Shown piece by piece: positions 39,862-48,858 of a stretch of DNA of 51,404 nucleotides (its first letter is position 1; every line of letters starts with the position of its first letter). Source of the DNA: a virus. The position numbers and the translations under genes were made by a program. The stretch lies in the IMG/VR virus record IMGVR_UViG_3300049489_000312, positions 1 through 51,404 of that record; one strand, 5' to 3'. The notes beneath the pieces were generated by a model. That model searched no databases and was not told the origin of the DNA. It saw only the letters and a list, made by a program, of their open reading frames with translations.

Positions 39862-41979
39862 ATGGCGTTCCTGCGTCTTGATGGATGGAAGCTGCCGGTG
39901 CTCAACGAATCTGCGCGGGCTGCGTACACATCCCACGGTGCGCCTGGGGTCAGTTGGACGGGAAGGCCAGACAAGTCCAGGCGCCAGCTGGTGCGACGTT
40001 GGCAGCATGACGTTGGCTACCTATCTGCAGCAGATGCAGACACACTAGAGGCGCTGCTTGAACGCAGGTGTCACAAGTGGGGATTCGCCACAGATGCGTT
40101 CTCTGATTCTGGTATTGGTCCAGAGGACGGTGGCTCGTGGAGCATCGTCCAAAGGCTTTCCGCTGACGGTGGATTGGGGTGGGCATACCTCAACGTAGCC
40201 ACATCCGTTGTCTTTGACTGCCGGCTTCCTGCTGCCTGGACCGTGGCTTGGTGGCGTGTTGGGGTTGGCACCAGGGCAGAGACGCACGTCGTTGTCAGGT
40301 CGGATGGGGCCAAATGGTTTAACGGTGTACGCAATGATTCGACGCCGACCACAGAATTGACCGTCAGCAACGGAGCCGTGGCGTTCACAGCAGGGAACTA
40401 TGACAACCTGTTGGTGATTCCGCATGCTATTTCTGATGCGTTTGCTGCTGTCATTGGGCGGTGGCAGAGCGGGCGGTGGCTTAACTTTGAGCTACGCCTA
40501 GAAGACACGCCAGTTGATTCCCGGCGCCACAACGCAGCCTCTGATGCCACAGTCACCTATGTGCGAGGGATAGTCTCGCGGGCTGCATCCTTTGTCGGAA
40601 TTAGCGACAGGGTTAGGTTTCTTGCCGGCAATGGAGAGCATGCGATTGTTGGGAAGACTGCGTTTAGCGTTGACTTCTGGGTTCGTCGGGATGCCACGGC
40701 TGTTAGCCGCGCGGTCATCTCCCACCGCAATGCTGGGGCAGGATGGCAGGTTGACGTTGATGCGAACGGTGCGCTCACGTTCTCCGTAGAGACTGCAGCA
40801 GGGCTTGCCACAGCAGTAGGCGCAACTCCGCTCCCTCTTTCAACCTGGGTCCACGTCGTGTGTACCTGGGAACAGGTGTCTGGTTCCTGTTCTGTTTGGC
40901 TCAACGGAAAAGACGACACAACATCCAGAGTGACCCGTCCAGGCAGTGCCCCGGTAAGTGATGCGGCGGTGTCCCTGATCGTTGGCAATGGTGTGGCGTT
41001 GGCCACACGCTGGCCTGGAGCCATCGACGAGGTCAGGCTTCACGGGACGGTGCTGGATGCGGACGAAATTGTTGAACACTACCAGTGCGGTCTTTCCGGC
41101 CTCAGACCTCCTGGCGTGCAGGTCTTTGCGAGTGGCCACCCAGGATTGATGGCATTTGGCGGGTCCACTAATTACCGGCAAGTCGCTGTCTGCCCAGAGG
41201 CTGCGTCCCAGGACTACCAGCAGCACGGTGGAACGACGTGGGTGAACAATGCTCGGATGGTCACGGCGTCGATTGACGAGCAGTTTGCGCCAGACGCACT
41301 GTCCCCCGCTCCATATTGGCAATGGCTACTTGAGTCATCCTTGGATGCAGCGGGAACTGTGCGAGCCGTCAAGGGCAATCACTCTGGTGTGCGCACGGGA
41401 GGCATCTATTCTCTTGGTCCGGTTGGAATCCCAGGGCAGCAGGCGTGGGGAACTATTGCTGCACCAGACAACGTAGCGCTCACGTCGTCGCTGGTGGCTA
41501 ATCTCGCGGAACTCAAAGCCATCACCTTGCTTGCCTGGGTGCGGCGCGGAGCCACAGGGGCTGTCCACACGCTCTGCCATCTCCGGTATCCAGGCCCAAA
41601 CACCAAGCTATTGTTAACCGTTACTGCTGCGAATGTCCTCGCAGTCAGCGCAAGGGGAAGCAGTCTTGACGCCCTGCAGACATTCACGTCTGCCGTGGCT
41701 GTGAGCAGCACAACTCAATGGTCATTGATTGGATGCATTGTTAATCTTGAAACAGACACGTTGTCGGTCATCAAGGACGGGACGGTTGCCTCGCTTGGCG
41801 TTGCGTTCGCCTCAACAGTGTTCTCAGCAGAAGGCGAGACGTCATACCTTGGCAACGACGGTGCTGGCGCCAATCGATGGGTTGGGGAAATTGGGTCCGT
41901 GGCAATCTGGCCATATGCGCTGCGTCCTAATCAGATTGGTGCAATCTACGCACAGGGAAAGCGTGGGGTCTGGCGATGA
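39862..41979 (+). CDS. Distal tail protein with two lectin-like domains (705 aa), paralogue 2
   Basis: Same N-terminal module as the gene before it. LamG-like domain 1 (about 225-415) shows FSVDFWVRRDATAVSRAVIS, STWVHVVCTWEQVSGSCSVW and GAIDEVRLHGTVLDADEI. Domain 2 (about 530-705) shows AITLLAWVRRGATGAVHTLC and GEIGSVAIWPYALRPNQIG. Between them the distal-tail core resumes (TTWVNNARMVTASIDEQFAP). Probably adsorption to surface glycans. Confidence 0.78.
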   Translation: MAFLRLDGWKLPVLNESARAAYTSHGAPGVSWTGRPDKSRRQLVRRWQHDVGYLSAADADTLEALLERRCHKWGFATDAFSDSGIGPEDGGSWSIVQRLSADGGLGWAYLNVATSVVFDCRLPAAWTVAWWRVGVGTRAETHVVVRSDGAKWFNGVRNDSTPTTELTVSNGAVAFTAGNYDNLLVIPHAISDAFAAVIGRWQSGRWLNFELRLEDTPVDSRRHNAASDATVTYVRGIVSRAASFVGISDRVRFLAGNGEHAIVGKTAFSVDFWVRRDATAVSRAVISHRNAGAGWQVDVDANGALTFSVETAAGLATAVGATPLPLSTWVHVVCTWEQVSGSCSVWLNGKDDTTSRVTRPGSAPVSDAAVSLIVGNGVALATRWPGAIDEVRLHGTVLDADEIVEHYQCGLSGLRPPGVQVFASGHPGLMAFGGSTNYRQVAVCPEAASQDYQQHGGTTWVNNARMVTASIDEQFAPDALSPAPYWQWLLESSLDAAGTVRAVKGNHSGVRTGGIYSLGPVGIPGQQAWGTIAAPDNVALTSSLVANLAELKAITLLAWVRRGATGAVHTLCHLRYPGPNTKLLLTVTAANVLAVSARGSSLDALQTFTSAVAVSSTTQWSLIGCIVNLETDTLSVIKDGTVASLGVAFASTVFSAEGETSYLGNDGAGANRWVGEIGSVAIWPYALRPNQIGAIYAQGKRGVWR

Positions 41980-44900
41980 GGCTTGCTGACAACCTCCGTG
42001 CGGCGCATCCGCTTTGCCGTCCGTCGTCGCTGCGGAACTGGACGTTCTCCGACAATGGGACGACGTCAACCGACCGTGCGCGCGGTCAGACGCTCAATCA
42101 AATCGGAGCAGGCGTAACGCCAAACATCCCTGGACCGACCGGGCAGTCCAGACGGTTTAGAACCGCTCTTTCCAGTGCGATGGCAGAGGCAATCCCCGAC
42201 CCAGAGAGCACAGCTGCGCTACTCGGACAGTGGACCATTGGTGCTCTGGTAAGGCTTATGGCAGTCCCAGGTGGGCAACAACCCATTTTCGGGTGCATTG
42301 GCAACGTAGGCGATGCTCCTGCAGACCCGCAAAACTACCTAGCGTGGCTTGCCATTGAGGCCAACCAGCGGGTCACTATGTTCTGGGAAACCGGGGCAGG
42401 CGTTAACGTCTCGTTCACTCCTGCGACGTATCAACTCCCGCTCTACGCCTGGACGTACATCACATGGCGAAAGCGAGATGTGTCTGGAGGAACTTGCACG
42501 CTTGACCTGTTTATCAACGGGGCGTTAATTGCCACCCAGACAGGTGTCACCAACGCCACCAACGGGACATCTGCAATCTGGCGTTTTGGGCATGAGTTTT
42601 CTGGTGGCCTTCCGACGAACATGTCCACGCTCGACATTGCAGGGGCCTATGTCTGGGCGGAAGCACTGACGGAAGATTCAATCCGCCAAGATACCCGCAG
42701 GTTCCTCCTGCAGGACTTCGCCACGCACATTGACATGCGGGCTTACGTCAATGACGTGAATGGAAACCCAGTAGACCTGACAGACGTTGGTGGAGTTGAC
42801 TTTGTTGATTCGGTTGACGTGACGGACGAGATCGACCAGCCGTGCGTTACGGCCAGGGTATCCCTAGCCAGGGAAGTTGAGAACCTATCTCTCGCATCAC
42901 TCAAGACGGATACGAAGGCCAACCTCACTGATCCCAACGTGGTGACAAGCTATGCCCCGCTTATTGAGGCCGGCAGGGTCATCGAGGTAACCGCAGCGCG
43001 TGTGCCGCTCGGCATCCAGGCGGTTGACCAAGACCTGCAGAGCGTGTTCCGGGGAACCATCGACACGGTGAATGACGGTAGCGACGGGGTTTCTCTTGAT
43101 TGCCGCGACCTTGGCGGAATCCTCATCGACACGTTTATTGAGGAAACTGTCACCTACGGGGATGAACCTCCCGTTGCCGTCGAAGGCGAGATGCAGTGGA
43201 TCCTCAATGACAACGACAACAACGCGGGGAACAACTCCGTCGGTGGCCTGGTTGCCCGCACAGGTTCATATGCCCCGATCACGCTCTACACCCCAGTATC
43301 CCCGTCGTGGGTTGTGCGCCGCTGGAAGCAGCGTAGGGAGAACGTCCTTGGGTCATTGCGCACGCTAGCAGGACAGATCGGCTGGGAATGCCGGTATCGC
43401 TGGGACCAGAACCCGGCACAGAAGCAGTGGCGCCTTACGTTCTTTGAACCAGACCGTGCAAAGCTGAGTGCGGATGCGGTGGTCGCTCCTAACGACCTGC
43501 TCGCAATTGAACAACTGTCTCGCAATATCCTTGGCGTCAGGAACGTCGTCAGGGTGCTTTACCCGTCGTCAGAGACGTCACTGCCTGCCATTCCTCCACT
43601 TCCGGTTGGATATACTGCCCGTCAGGGATTCAACAACGTGGATGGAGAAGGGGCGCGCAATACTGCCTTCATCGAGGTGCAGAGTGACACGTCGATTGCT
43701 GCCTACGGTCGTCGTCTGTTCATGGAAGTGGCAGAGGGGTCATCGTCTCAAATTGATACAATCGGTGAAGCATTCGATATGTCCTATGGTTCGCTACGCG
43801 ATCTTGAGGAAGCCCAACTTGACAAGTCGGTTCGCCTCCCGCTCATGCCAGAACTCGAACTCAACGATGCTGTTCTATTCCTCCCCAACGAACGACTGTT
43901 CACAGTCGCCCAACGCCTAGCTGTCAGGTCCATCACCCACAGTTACTCTGAGCAGGCCACCACCACGGTACAGTTGCGTGGCAAGCCGTCCGTCGGGTTC
44001 AAGCGCTGGCTGCGCCTGGAGGCCCGTGGGGATCGCGTGCCTGGGGTCATCAGCCCGGTGGATGCCCTGGGGGATTTGACGCAGGGGACGCTGCTCACCG
44101 TGATGCGGAACGTGCTCGACCGCACCGCGTACCTGTCTGGTGGAAAGTTCGTGAACTTGCGGAACGGTAATTTTCAGGCGTTCTCAAACGGACTCCAGTG
44201 GCCACCTGATGCGTGGTCTATGCGGGCAGGTACGTGGAAGACAGACATTGACGTCGAAACAACCTCAATGCTGTCTGGCAATAAAGCCATTCGGTTCCTG
44301 ACCGTAACAGGACAATTGGCATCTGACATTGTGCCAACCCAGGGTGATTTCAATACGCCGTATTCATTCCAGATGCTGTGGGCCAGGACGTCAGTCAGTT
44401 CGTACTATCCACGGGTTGACGTTGAGTTCTACGCATCAGACAAGACCACGTTGTTGTCGACATACACGCTTGAGCCTCTTGGGACGAATCTCCCAGGATT
44501 CGGCACTGTGACGACGGCTGCCAATACTTGGTTCCTGTCCAGGGCCGACGGGATACGCCCGCCGACAGGCGACCTTGCGCGCTACATGCGGGTTGTCATC
44601 CGTGGGTCATTGACGGGAGCGTTTGTCCAGTTCCTTGTGGACGATGCCGGGTTGTACCGGACTGCTCGCGAGCTTTCCACGTTCACTATCAATCCGTACA
44701 CCCTCCCAGGTGCAACGCTCGGTTGGTATCCGGTGCGGACTACAAGCCCTGGCTATCCGTCAACGTATGCGCTTGGTAGGTTCGATTACGGTAACAACCA
44801 TTTCTCATCTGGTGCCAATCCATCCAACCCAACAACCGTTACGTTGACGGGTGAGTCAATTGGAACGTCTCGCGGTGATGGGTTCTACTGTCGTGAGGAT

Positions 44901-45251
44901 GGCGTTTATCAGGTCAATGCAATCGTATGTGTCAACAGTAGTAGCAACGCAACACAGTATTCCTGTGCCCGACTTGTGCGCAATGCGACGTACAACGCGA
45001 ACTATACCAACGCGACTGGGGTCGTGCTGTATCAATCTGGCGTTGACGAGTTGTTGCCTGTTGCAAACTTTGGAAACGCGAACGTGATAGGCCAGCGGGC
45101 CATGATCCAAGTCATCTCGACCCGTGTTGCACTACAGCGTGGCGACACGTTGTCCCTTGAGTGGAACAGGACGCTTTCTAACCAGAACGCGCTTGGCAGT
45201 GCTGCCGGTAACTTGCTCAGGTTCAACGTCAAACAGGAGTTTGCCCAATGA
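41976..45251 (+). CDS. Tail hub / baseplate protein with LamG insertion and C1q-like tip (1091 aa)
   Basis: Starts by ATGA overlap. A LamG-like domain occupies about residues 45-245 (GQWTIGALVRLMAV, YAWTYITWRKRDVSGGTCTL). Next comes a hub core with strands (ITDAC-type DEIDQPCVTARVSLAREVEN, DGVSLDCRDLGGILI, REGRRLFM-like AAYGRRLFMEVAEG) resembling gp27/tail hub proteins. The C-terminal 130 residues (GDGFYCREDGVYQVNAIVCV, RVALQRGDTLSLEWNR) look like a C1q/TNF jelly roll, a trimer-forming receptor-binding fold. Confidence 0.75.
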   Translation: MRLADNLRAAHPLCRPSSLRNWTFSDNGTTSTDRARGQTLNQIGAGVTPNIPGPTGQSRRFRTALSSAMAEAIPDPESTAALLGQWTIGALVRLMAVPGGQQPIFGCIGNVGDAPADPQNYLAWLAIEANQRVTMFWETGAGVNVSFTPATYQLPLYAWTYITWRKRDVSGGTCTLDLFINGALIATQTGVTNATNGTSAIWRFGHEFSGGLPTNMSTLDIAGAYVWAEALTEDSIRQDTRRFLLQDFATHIDMRAYVNDVNGNPVDLTDVGGVDFVDSVDVTDEIDQPCVTARVSLAREVENLSLASLKTDTKANLTDPNVVTSYAPLIEAGRVIEVTAARVPLGIQAVDQDLQSVFRGTIDTVNDGSDGVSLDCRDLGGILIDTFIEETVTYGDEPPVAVEGEMQWILNDNDNNAGNNSVGGLVARTGSYAPITLYTPVSPSWVVRRWKQRRENVLGSLRTLAGQIGWECRYRWDQNPAQKQWRLTFFEPDRAKLSADAVVAPNDLLAIEQLSRNILGVRNVVRVLYPSSETSLPAIPPLPVGYTARQGFNNVDGEGARNTAFIEVQSDTSIAAYGRRLFMEVAEGSSSQIDTIGEAFDMSYGSLRDLEEAQLDKSVRLPLMPELELNDAVLFLPNERLFTVAQRLAVRSITHSYSEQATTTVQLRGKPSVGFKRWLRLEARGDRVPGVISPVDALGDLTQGTLLTVMRNVLDRTAYLSGGKFVNLRNGNFQAFSNGLQWPPDAWSMRAGTWKTDIDVETTSMLSGNKAIRFLTVTGQLASDIVPTQGDFNTPYSFQMLWARTSVSSYYPRVDVEFYASDKTTLLSTYTLEPLGTNLPGFGTVTTAANTWFLSRADGIRPPTGDLARYMRVVIRGSLTGAFVQFLVDDAGLYRTARELSTFTINPYTLPGATLGWYPVRTTSPGYPSTYALGRFDYGNNHFSSGANPSNPTTVTLTGESIGTSRGDGFYCREDGVYQVNAIVCVNSSSNATQYSCARLVRNATYNANYTNATGVVLYQSGVDELLPVANFGNANVIGQRAMIQVISTRVALQRGDTLSLEWNRTLSNQNALGSAAGNLLRFNVKQEFAQ

Positions 45252-46291
45252 GCTTTACAGCAGATTACGCAGCAGACGGAAGCCTTGATGCTGGCAAGGT
45301 CGGGCGGTTTGTCCGCTTTACAGGAGATGGCCAGGTTGGGCTTGCCGTTGTGCCAGGAGCGGAAATCGGTGTGCTTAATACATGGTACGGTGACGGGCAG
45401 TGCTGCGTGACGCACGAAGGCGCTGCAGTCGTTGTGGCAGGTGAGGCTCTGTCGGCTGGTGCGCAACTGACATGCAATGGCGAAGGCAAAGCCGTGGCGG
45501 GTGGTTCATTTGCGCTTGCCACAGCCTCTGCGTCATCAGGCCAACAAGTTACGTGCCTCGTTCAGACGCTCCCCAAGCAGTCACAGATTACGCTCAACAC
45601 GCCAAAGGCTGCCGATGGCAAGATGTTCGTAATACCCAACATCTTTCCGCAAGGGCTGACGCTCTACATCGCTGGTGCAGGCGACCACGTTTCCAACGGT
45701 CGTGGTGCGGGAAGCCAGTTCCAGATTCAATCAGAGCAGGAAGAGGATGCTTCAGTTGAATGGAGTTTCAACGATGTCGTTTACATGGCTGGCGGAACAG
45801 TGTTTTGGAAAGGAGGTCAGGCAGGTGATTACGCAAACATGGAGTGCATCGCTCCTGCTACTCCTGTCACGCCTAACGGCTCTGGCACAGGGAATTGCAA
45901 CGTCGTCAGTGGGTTGATCATCCCAGCAGCAGGCAACGGTGCATTTGACGTCAACCTTGCCAACGGGGTTCCCCTGCCTGCGGTGAGTGATGCTGGCGTG
46001 GCTTCCGGCCAATGGGACTTCTCAGACCCGTGGACAGGTTCTGGGACCATCACGCCGGCTGCAGTCCCTGGACAGGGGTCCATCAATCTTGTTGCCGCGC
46101 AACTATTGCTTGCACGGTTCGTAAACAAAATGCCGTTGCTTGGTGACGACTCAATCAACCTTGTTATTCCGGCAATCAAGCCAAAGTTCACATGGCCGCA
46201 TTGGAAATTGAAAGTCACGCTTCACAACTCTGGTCACGCTGGGTTACGGTTGGCATGGCTTCTGACCACAGCCAGAATGGCGACGGTGTGA
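45248..46291 (+). CDS. Tail-associated protein with DUF2190-like N-terminus (347 aa)
   Basis: ATGA-coupled to the hub. N-terminal 100 residues (GKVGRFVRFTGDGQVGLAVV, GEALSAGAQLTCNGEGKAVA) resemble capsid cement folds. A middle beta domain with EEDASVEWSFNDVVYMAGG and a C-terminal segment (AAQLLLARFVNKMPLLGDDS) follow. Possibly a minor tail protein; the cement-like domain may be a generic beta knob. Confidence 0.65.
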   Translation: MSFTADYAADGSLDAGKVGRFVRFTGDGQVGLAVVPGAEIGVLNTWYGDGQCCVTHEGAAVVVAGEALSAGAQLTCNGEGKAVAGGSFALATASASSGQQVTCLVQTLPKQSQITLNTPKAADGKMFVIPNIFPQGLTLYIAGAGDHVSNGRGAGSQFQIQSEQEEDASVEWSFNDVVYMAGGTVFWKGGQAGDYANMECIAPATPVTPNGSGTGNCNVVSGLIIPAAGNGAFDVNLANGVPLPAVSDAGVASGQWDFSDPWTGSGTITPAAVPGQGSINLVAAQLLLARFVNKMPLLGDDSINLVIPAIKPKFTWPHWKLKVTLHNSGHAGLRLAWLLTTARMATV

Positions 46292-46292
46292 G

Positions 46293-46790
46293 ATGAGCAT
46301 GGCATCCATGCAGCTGCGGGTGGGGTTCTCAACGACTGAGCACTGGCTCTCGCGAGTGATTCGGTTCTTCACAAAGTCATCGGTGAGTCATTGCTGGTTG
46401 GCCTACTATGACGACGAGCTTGACGTTGATTTTGTGCTGGAAGCCAGTGAGTTTGGCTTCCGCATGATTCCGATGGACGTCTTCCGCAAGCACAACTTGG
46501 TCAAAGAGATTGTGAACACCGGCAGGTTTCTTGGGCCTGCTGGTAAGGTTCTATTTTCCTGGCTTGGACACAGGTATGACTTCACCGGCCTAGCCGGGAT
46601 GTCGTGGACCATGGTGTGGCGACGGCTTGGGTTCCGTGCGCGCAATCCCGGCAACTCAAAAGCCACGCTGTTTTGCTCTGAGGCGGTTGCCGCAATCCTC
46701 CGGTTGAGCGCATACCCAGGGGCAGAGACTCTGGTGCCTGACCAGACTTCTCCACAAGACGTGTATGATTTCCTCAAGGGCAGGCCATGA
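46293..46790 (+). CDS. Permuted papain-like (NlpC/P60, YiiX-type) protein (165 aa)
   Basis: Order of candidate catalytic residues is His33 (SSVSHCWLAYY), Glu50 (FVLEASEFG) and Cys128 (ATLFCSEAV), i.e. histidine before cysteine, as in permuted NlpC/P60 amidases. In YiiX/YaeF-like families the substrate is an amide bond; some phage versions sit at tail tips or in lysis. ATG 46293 has a weak ribosome site, and Met4 or Met6 may be used. Its stop overlaps the TM protein (ATGA). Confidence 0.75.
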   Translation: MSMASMQLRVGFSTTEHWLSRVIRFFTKSSVSHCWLAYYDDELDVDFVLEASEFGFRMIPMDVFRKHNLVKEIVNTGRFLGPAGKVLFSWLGHRYDFTGLAGMSWTMVWRRLGFRARNPGNSKATLFCSEAVAAILRLSAYPGAETLVPDQTSPQDVYDFLKGRP

Positions 46791-47014
46791 CCGATCAGTT
46801 CAACACGCTTGTTGACGCGCTCCAACGCGGTGGTGGTTGGGGAGTGGCGGTCATCTTTGGCGCTGCCGTAATCCATCTGTGGCGGGAACTGCGCGCCAAG
46901 GACAAGCGCGTATTCGACCTTCTCGACAAACAGAACGTCATCCTCGCCGCAATCGAGCGGCTGGCGACCAAGCGCCAGGAACTTCCCGCGCTTGAGGATA
47001 AGGACAAACAATGA
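46787..47014 (+). CDS. One-TM small protein, holin candidate (75 aa)
   Basis: A single membrane helix (GGGWGVAVIFGAAVIHLWREL region) follows a short N-terminal part; the C-terminal half is charged and helical (AKDKRVFDLLDKQNVILAAI). Size and shape fit small phage holins or spanin-like helpers, and it is coupled to its neighbours. The endolysin lies nearby but on the opposite strand, so the pairing is inferred. Confidence 0.55.
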   Translation: MTDQFNTLVDALQRGGGWGVAVIFGAAVIHLWRELRAKDKRVFDLLDKQNVILAAIERLATKRQELPALEDKDKQ

Positions 47015-47319
47015 TCGGCTTCCCAGGACGAAACACGCTCCGCATGAAGGCAGTCTCCGACATCGGAAGCATGCTGCTCAGGCTCGGCGTGGTCAGCGAG
47101 GACCAGCTGCGCAAAGCCGTTGAGGCGCAGCTGAAAAACCACCACGATACCAGACTGGGAGAGATGCTTGTCAAACTCGGATACGTCACTGAAGAGCAGG
47201 TGACGCGCGCACTCAAGATGCAAAAACTTATGAGGAGTCATCGCGCCTCTGAGGTCATGTCTGATATCGTCTCAGAGCGCCTAGACCGCCTGGAACTCCT
47301 CCTGGCAGAGGCGCGTTGA
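47011..47319 (+). CDS. GspE-N / MshEN-like domain protein (102 aa)
   Basis: Two adjacent repeats, LLRLGVVSEDQLRKAVEAQ and LGEMLVKLGYVTEEQVTRAL, match the helical N-terminal repeats of type II secretion/type IV pilus ATPases (GspE-N, MshEN). Some MshEN domains bind cyclic-di-GMP. The ATPase part is absent. ATGA-coupled to the TM protein. A role in sensing or in the tail/lysis end of the operon is open. Confidence 0.68.
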   Translation: MIGFPGRNTLRMKAVSDIGSMLLRLGVVSEDQLRKAVEAQLKNHHDTRLGEMLVKLGYVTEEQVTRALKMQKLMRSHRASEVMSDIVSERLDRLELLLAEAR

Positions 47320-47326
47320 GGCTTCC

Positions 47327-47587
47327 ATGGCCGATGACTTTAAGCCCGGTGACAGGGCGCAGCTGCGCGTCACCCTTGGTGACCGGACACCAGATTCAAA
47401 GGTCGATGTGACTTTTGAGCTTTACGCCAAACTCCCGCTCATCCACGCAGCGAACTCAACCCCTGTTCGCGTGGCCTCATTCGGTCCAATCACGCCACCG
47501 ATTGAGCAGGTCGAGAAGATCGTGGCGAGCCTTGCGCTTGGCAAGATGGGGCCAATCCTCGTCGGAATCTTCAAGGCTGTTATTTAA
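47327..47587 (+). CDS. Hypothetical protein (86 aa), last gene of the rightward unit
   Basis: ATG 47327. Beta-rich N-terminal half (DRAQLRVTLGDRTPDSKVDV) and a hydrophobic C-terminus (KMGPILVGIFKAVI). No family recognised. Its stop overlaps that of the convergent endolysin by 8 bp, so no terminator separates the two units. Confidence 0.65.
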   Translation: MADDFKPGDRAQLRVTLGDRTPDSKVDVTFELYAKLPLIHAANSTPVRVASFGPITPPIEQVEKIVASLALGKMGPILVGIFKAVI

Positions 47588-48038
47588 GACGGACGTACCT
47601 GACCCGTCCATTGTCCTGCATCTCAGCGAGCAGGAGCATCCTCCTAGGTGGATGACGGTCTGTCATCGAGACATGGACCCACCCAGAGTCTGGAATCCCT
47701 GGGACAAAAAACTCTAGGATGACCTGATCAGTCTCTGGGATGCTGTCGAATACCCATTGGGCCAGCTGGTCATTCGGGATGCCGGGCACCTCTAGGTCGA
47801 GTGCTTCCCCTAGGCAGTGCTGGGAGACGTTCGCGCCTTTGACTGCGCGGTTGAGTTGGGTTGACCGGAACCCGGATGTGACAACGACATCGATACCATA
47901 GTGCTGCTGGATAGGACTGATGACCTTGTCGATCAGTTTTTGTAGGGATGCTGAATATGCCGGTGGGGCTTTGTTGTTAATCTCCAGCCGTTCAGCGGTT
48001 GCAGACTTTTCCAAGTCTCGGATTGTCCAGGCTCGCAT
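47580..48038 (-). CDS. Endolysin: M15 family (VanY-like) L-Ala-D-Glu/D-Ala-D-Ala peptidase
   Basis: 152 aa; ATG 48038 with GGGAGG upstream. Zinc ligands fit His74 (VSQHCLG), Asp81 (EALDLE) and His122 (WVHVS); Arg58 (SGFRS) and Glu109 complete the active-site pattern. Single domain without signal peptide or cell-wall-binding module, as in T5-type lysins, so it needs a holin. Placed at the far end of the leftward unit, opposite the rightward lysis-like genes. Confidence 0.92.
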   Translation of the reverse strand: MRAWTIRDLEKSATAERLEINNKAPPAYSASLQKLIDKVISPIQQHYGIDVVVTSGFRSTQLNRAVKGANVSQHCLGEALDLEVPGIPNDQLAQWVFDSIPETDQVILEFFVPGIPDSGWVHVSMTDRHPPRRMLLLAEMQDNGRVRYVRLK

Positions 48039-48267
48039 GGGCCTCCCTTATGCAGCGCTTGCACCAGCGCTCGCCGTGTTTGTAATAGCAGAGCACAGAC
48101 TCGCTAGCGCACTGTTCGCAGTCTGCAAATCCAGCGTTGCCTGTGCGGTTGGCAGCCTTGGTCCTATTGGCCAACATCCTGGCCATGGTCATCAGGATGC
48201 GCCGCTGGCCACCGTCCAGTTGCTCCCAATAGCCAACCAATTCACCGACCGTCAGTCCACGCGCCAT
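47992..48267 (-). CDS. Zinc-ribbon hypothetical protein (91 aa)
   Basis: ATG 48267 with GGGGTGG upstream is preferred over 48312. It has a helical start (LTVGELVGYWEQLDGGQRRI), a basic middle, and CEQC with CYYKH and CKRC forming a zinc ribbon. Overlaps the endolysin start by 47 bp. No family recognised. Confidence 0.68.
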   Translation of the reverse strand: MARGLTVGELVGYWEQLDGGQRRILMTMARMLANRTKAANRTGNAGFADCEQCASESVLCYYKHGERWCKRCIREAHASLDNPRLGKVCNR

Positions 48268-48581
48268 GGGACCACCCCGCTGATGCGCCAGATTCGGCGT
48301 TTGCCGTTCCACGCTGGATCAGGGACTGCCTCCAGCGGCATGCCGGCCTCGCGCATAGCCTGGACATGGCGCCACACCAGATTGCGTGTTGCCCCAAGAG
48401 CCTTTGCTATTTCCGTCTCCGTGCGCGGGGCAGACGCGATGAGTGCGAGGATTTTCCACGACGTGCGGATTTGCCATGCAGTCGTGGACCGTCGGCCATG
48501 GCGATGGCTGCGATCAGTAGTCCCTCCCGCAGGTGGTTCAGAGCCGTCACCATCGCTATTAGATTCCTCAACTCTCGACAT
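48252..48581 (-). CDS. Winged-helix regulator candidate (109 aa)
   Basis: After a Ser/Asp/Gly-rich N-terminus, residues about 38-80 form a helix-turn-helix (KILALIASAPRTETEIAKAL, then TRNLVWRHVQAM) with a likely wing (GKRRIWRI). Similar to small ArsR/MarR-type DNA-binding domains. It is the only clear regulator outside the replication initiator and could act late in the leftward unit or at 4398-4420. Confidence 0.7.
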   Translation of the reverse strand: MSRVEESNSDGDGSEPPAGGTTDRSHRHGRRSTTAWQIRTSWKILALIASAPRTETEIAKALGATRNLVWRHVQAMREAGMPLEAVPDPAWNGKRRIWRISGVVPWRVD

Positions 48582-48585
48582 AGCA

Positions 48586-48858
48586 TCACCAACTCCTCGT
48601 CAGGACGCGCCAGAGGATTGCCAGGAATGGGATGGCCATCCCGGCCACCAGCGCAAGGCTGGCCGCATAAAGTGCATCGCTATGCAGTTTGCGGGACCGT
48701 GTCTTGTGCTGTCGGTATTGCAGGAGAACGACGGGTTCTCTAGCTGCCATCCGTTCCGCGTGGATGTTTGCCCATGCCCGCTTGACGGGGTCAGGCATGT
48801 CGGCCTTGGCAAGGTGCGCCATGGCGTCGGAGCGCCATCGGTCTTTATGGTCAATCAT
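48586..48858 (-). CDS. Small membrane protein (90 aa)
   Basis: ATG 48858 with GGAGGG upstream, overlapping the previous stop (ATGA). Charged N-terminal two thirds, then a C-terminal membrane helix (LYAASLALVAGMAIPFLAIL) and a short basic end. Tail-anchored orientation is likely. Could be an early inner-membrane effector or a lysis factor. Confidence 0.68.
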   Translation of the reverse strand: MIDHKDRWRSDAMAHLAKADMPDPVKRAWANIHAERMAAREPVVLLQYRQHKTRSRKLHSDALYAASLALVAGMAIPFLAILWRVLTRSW

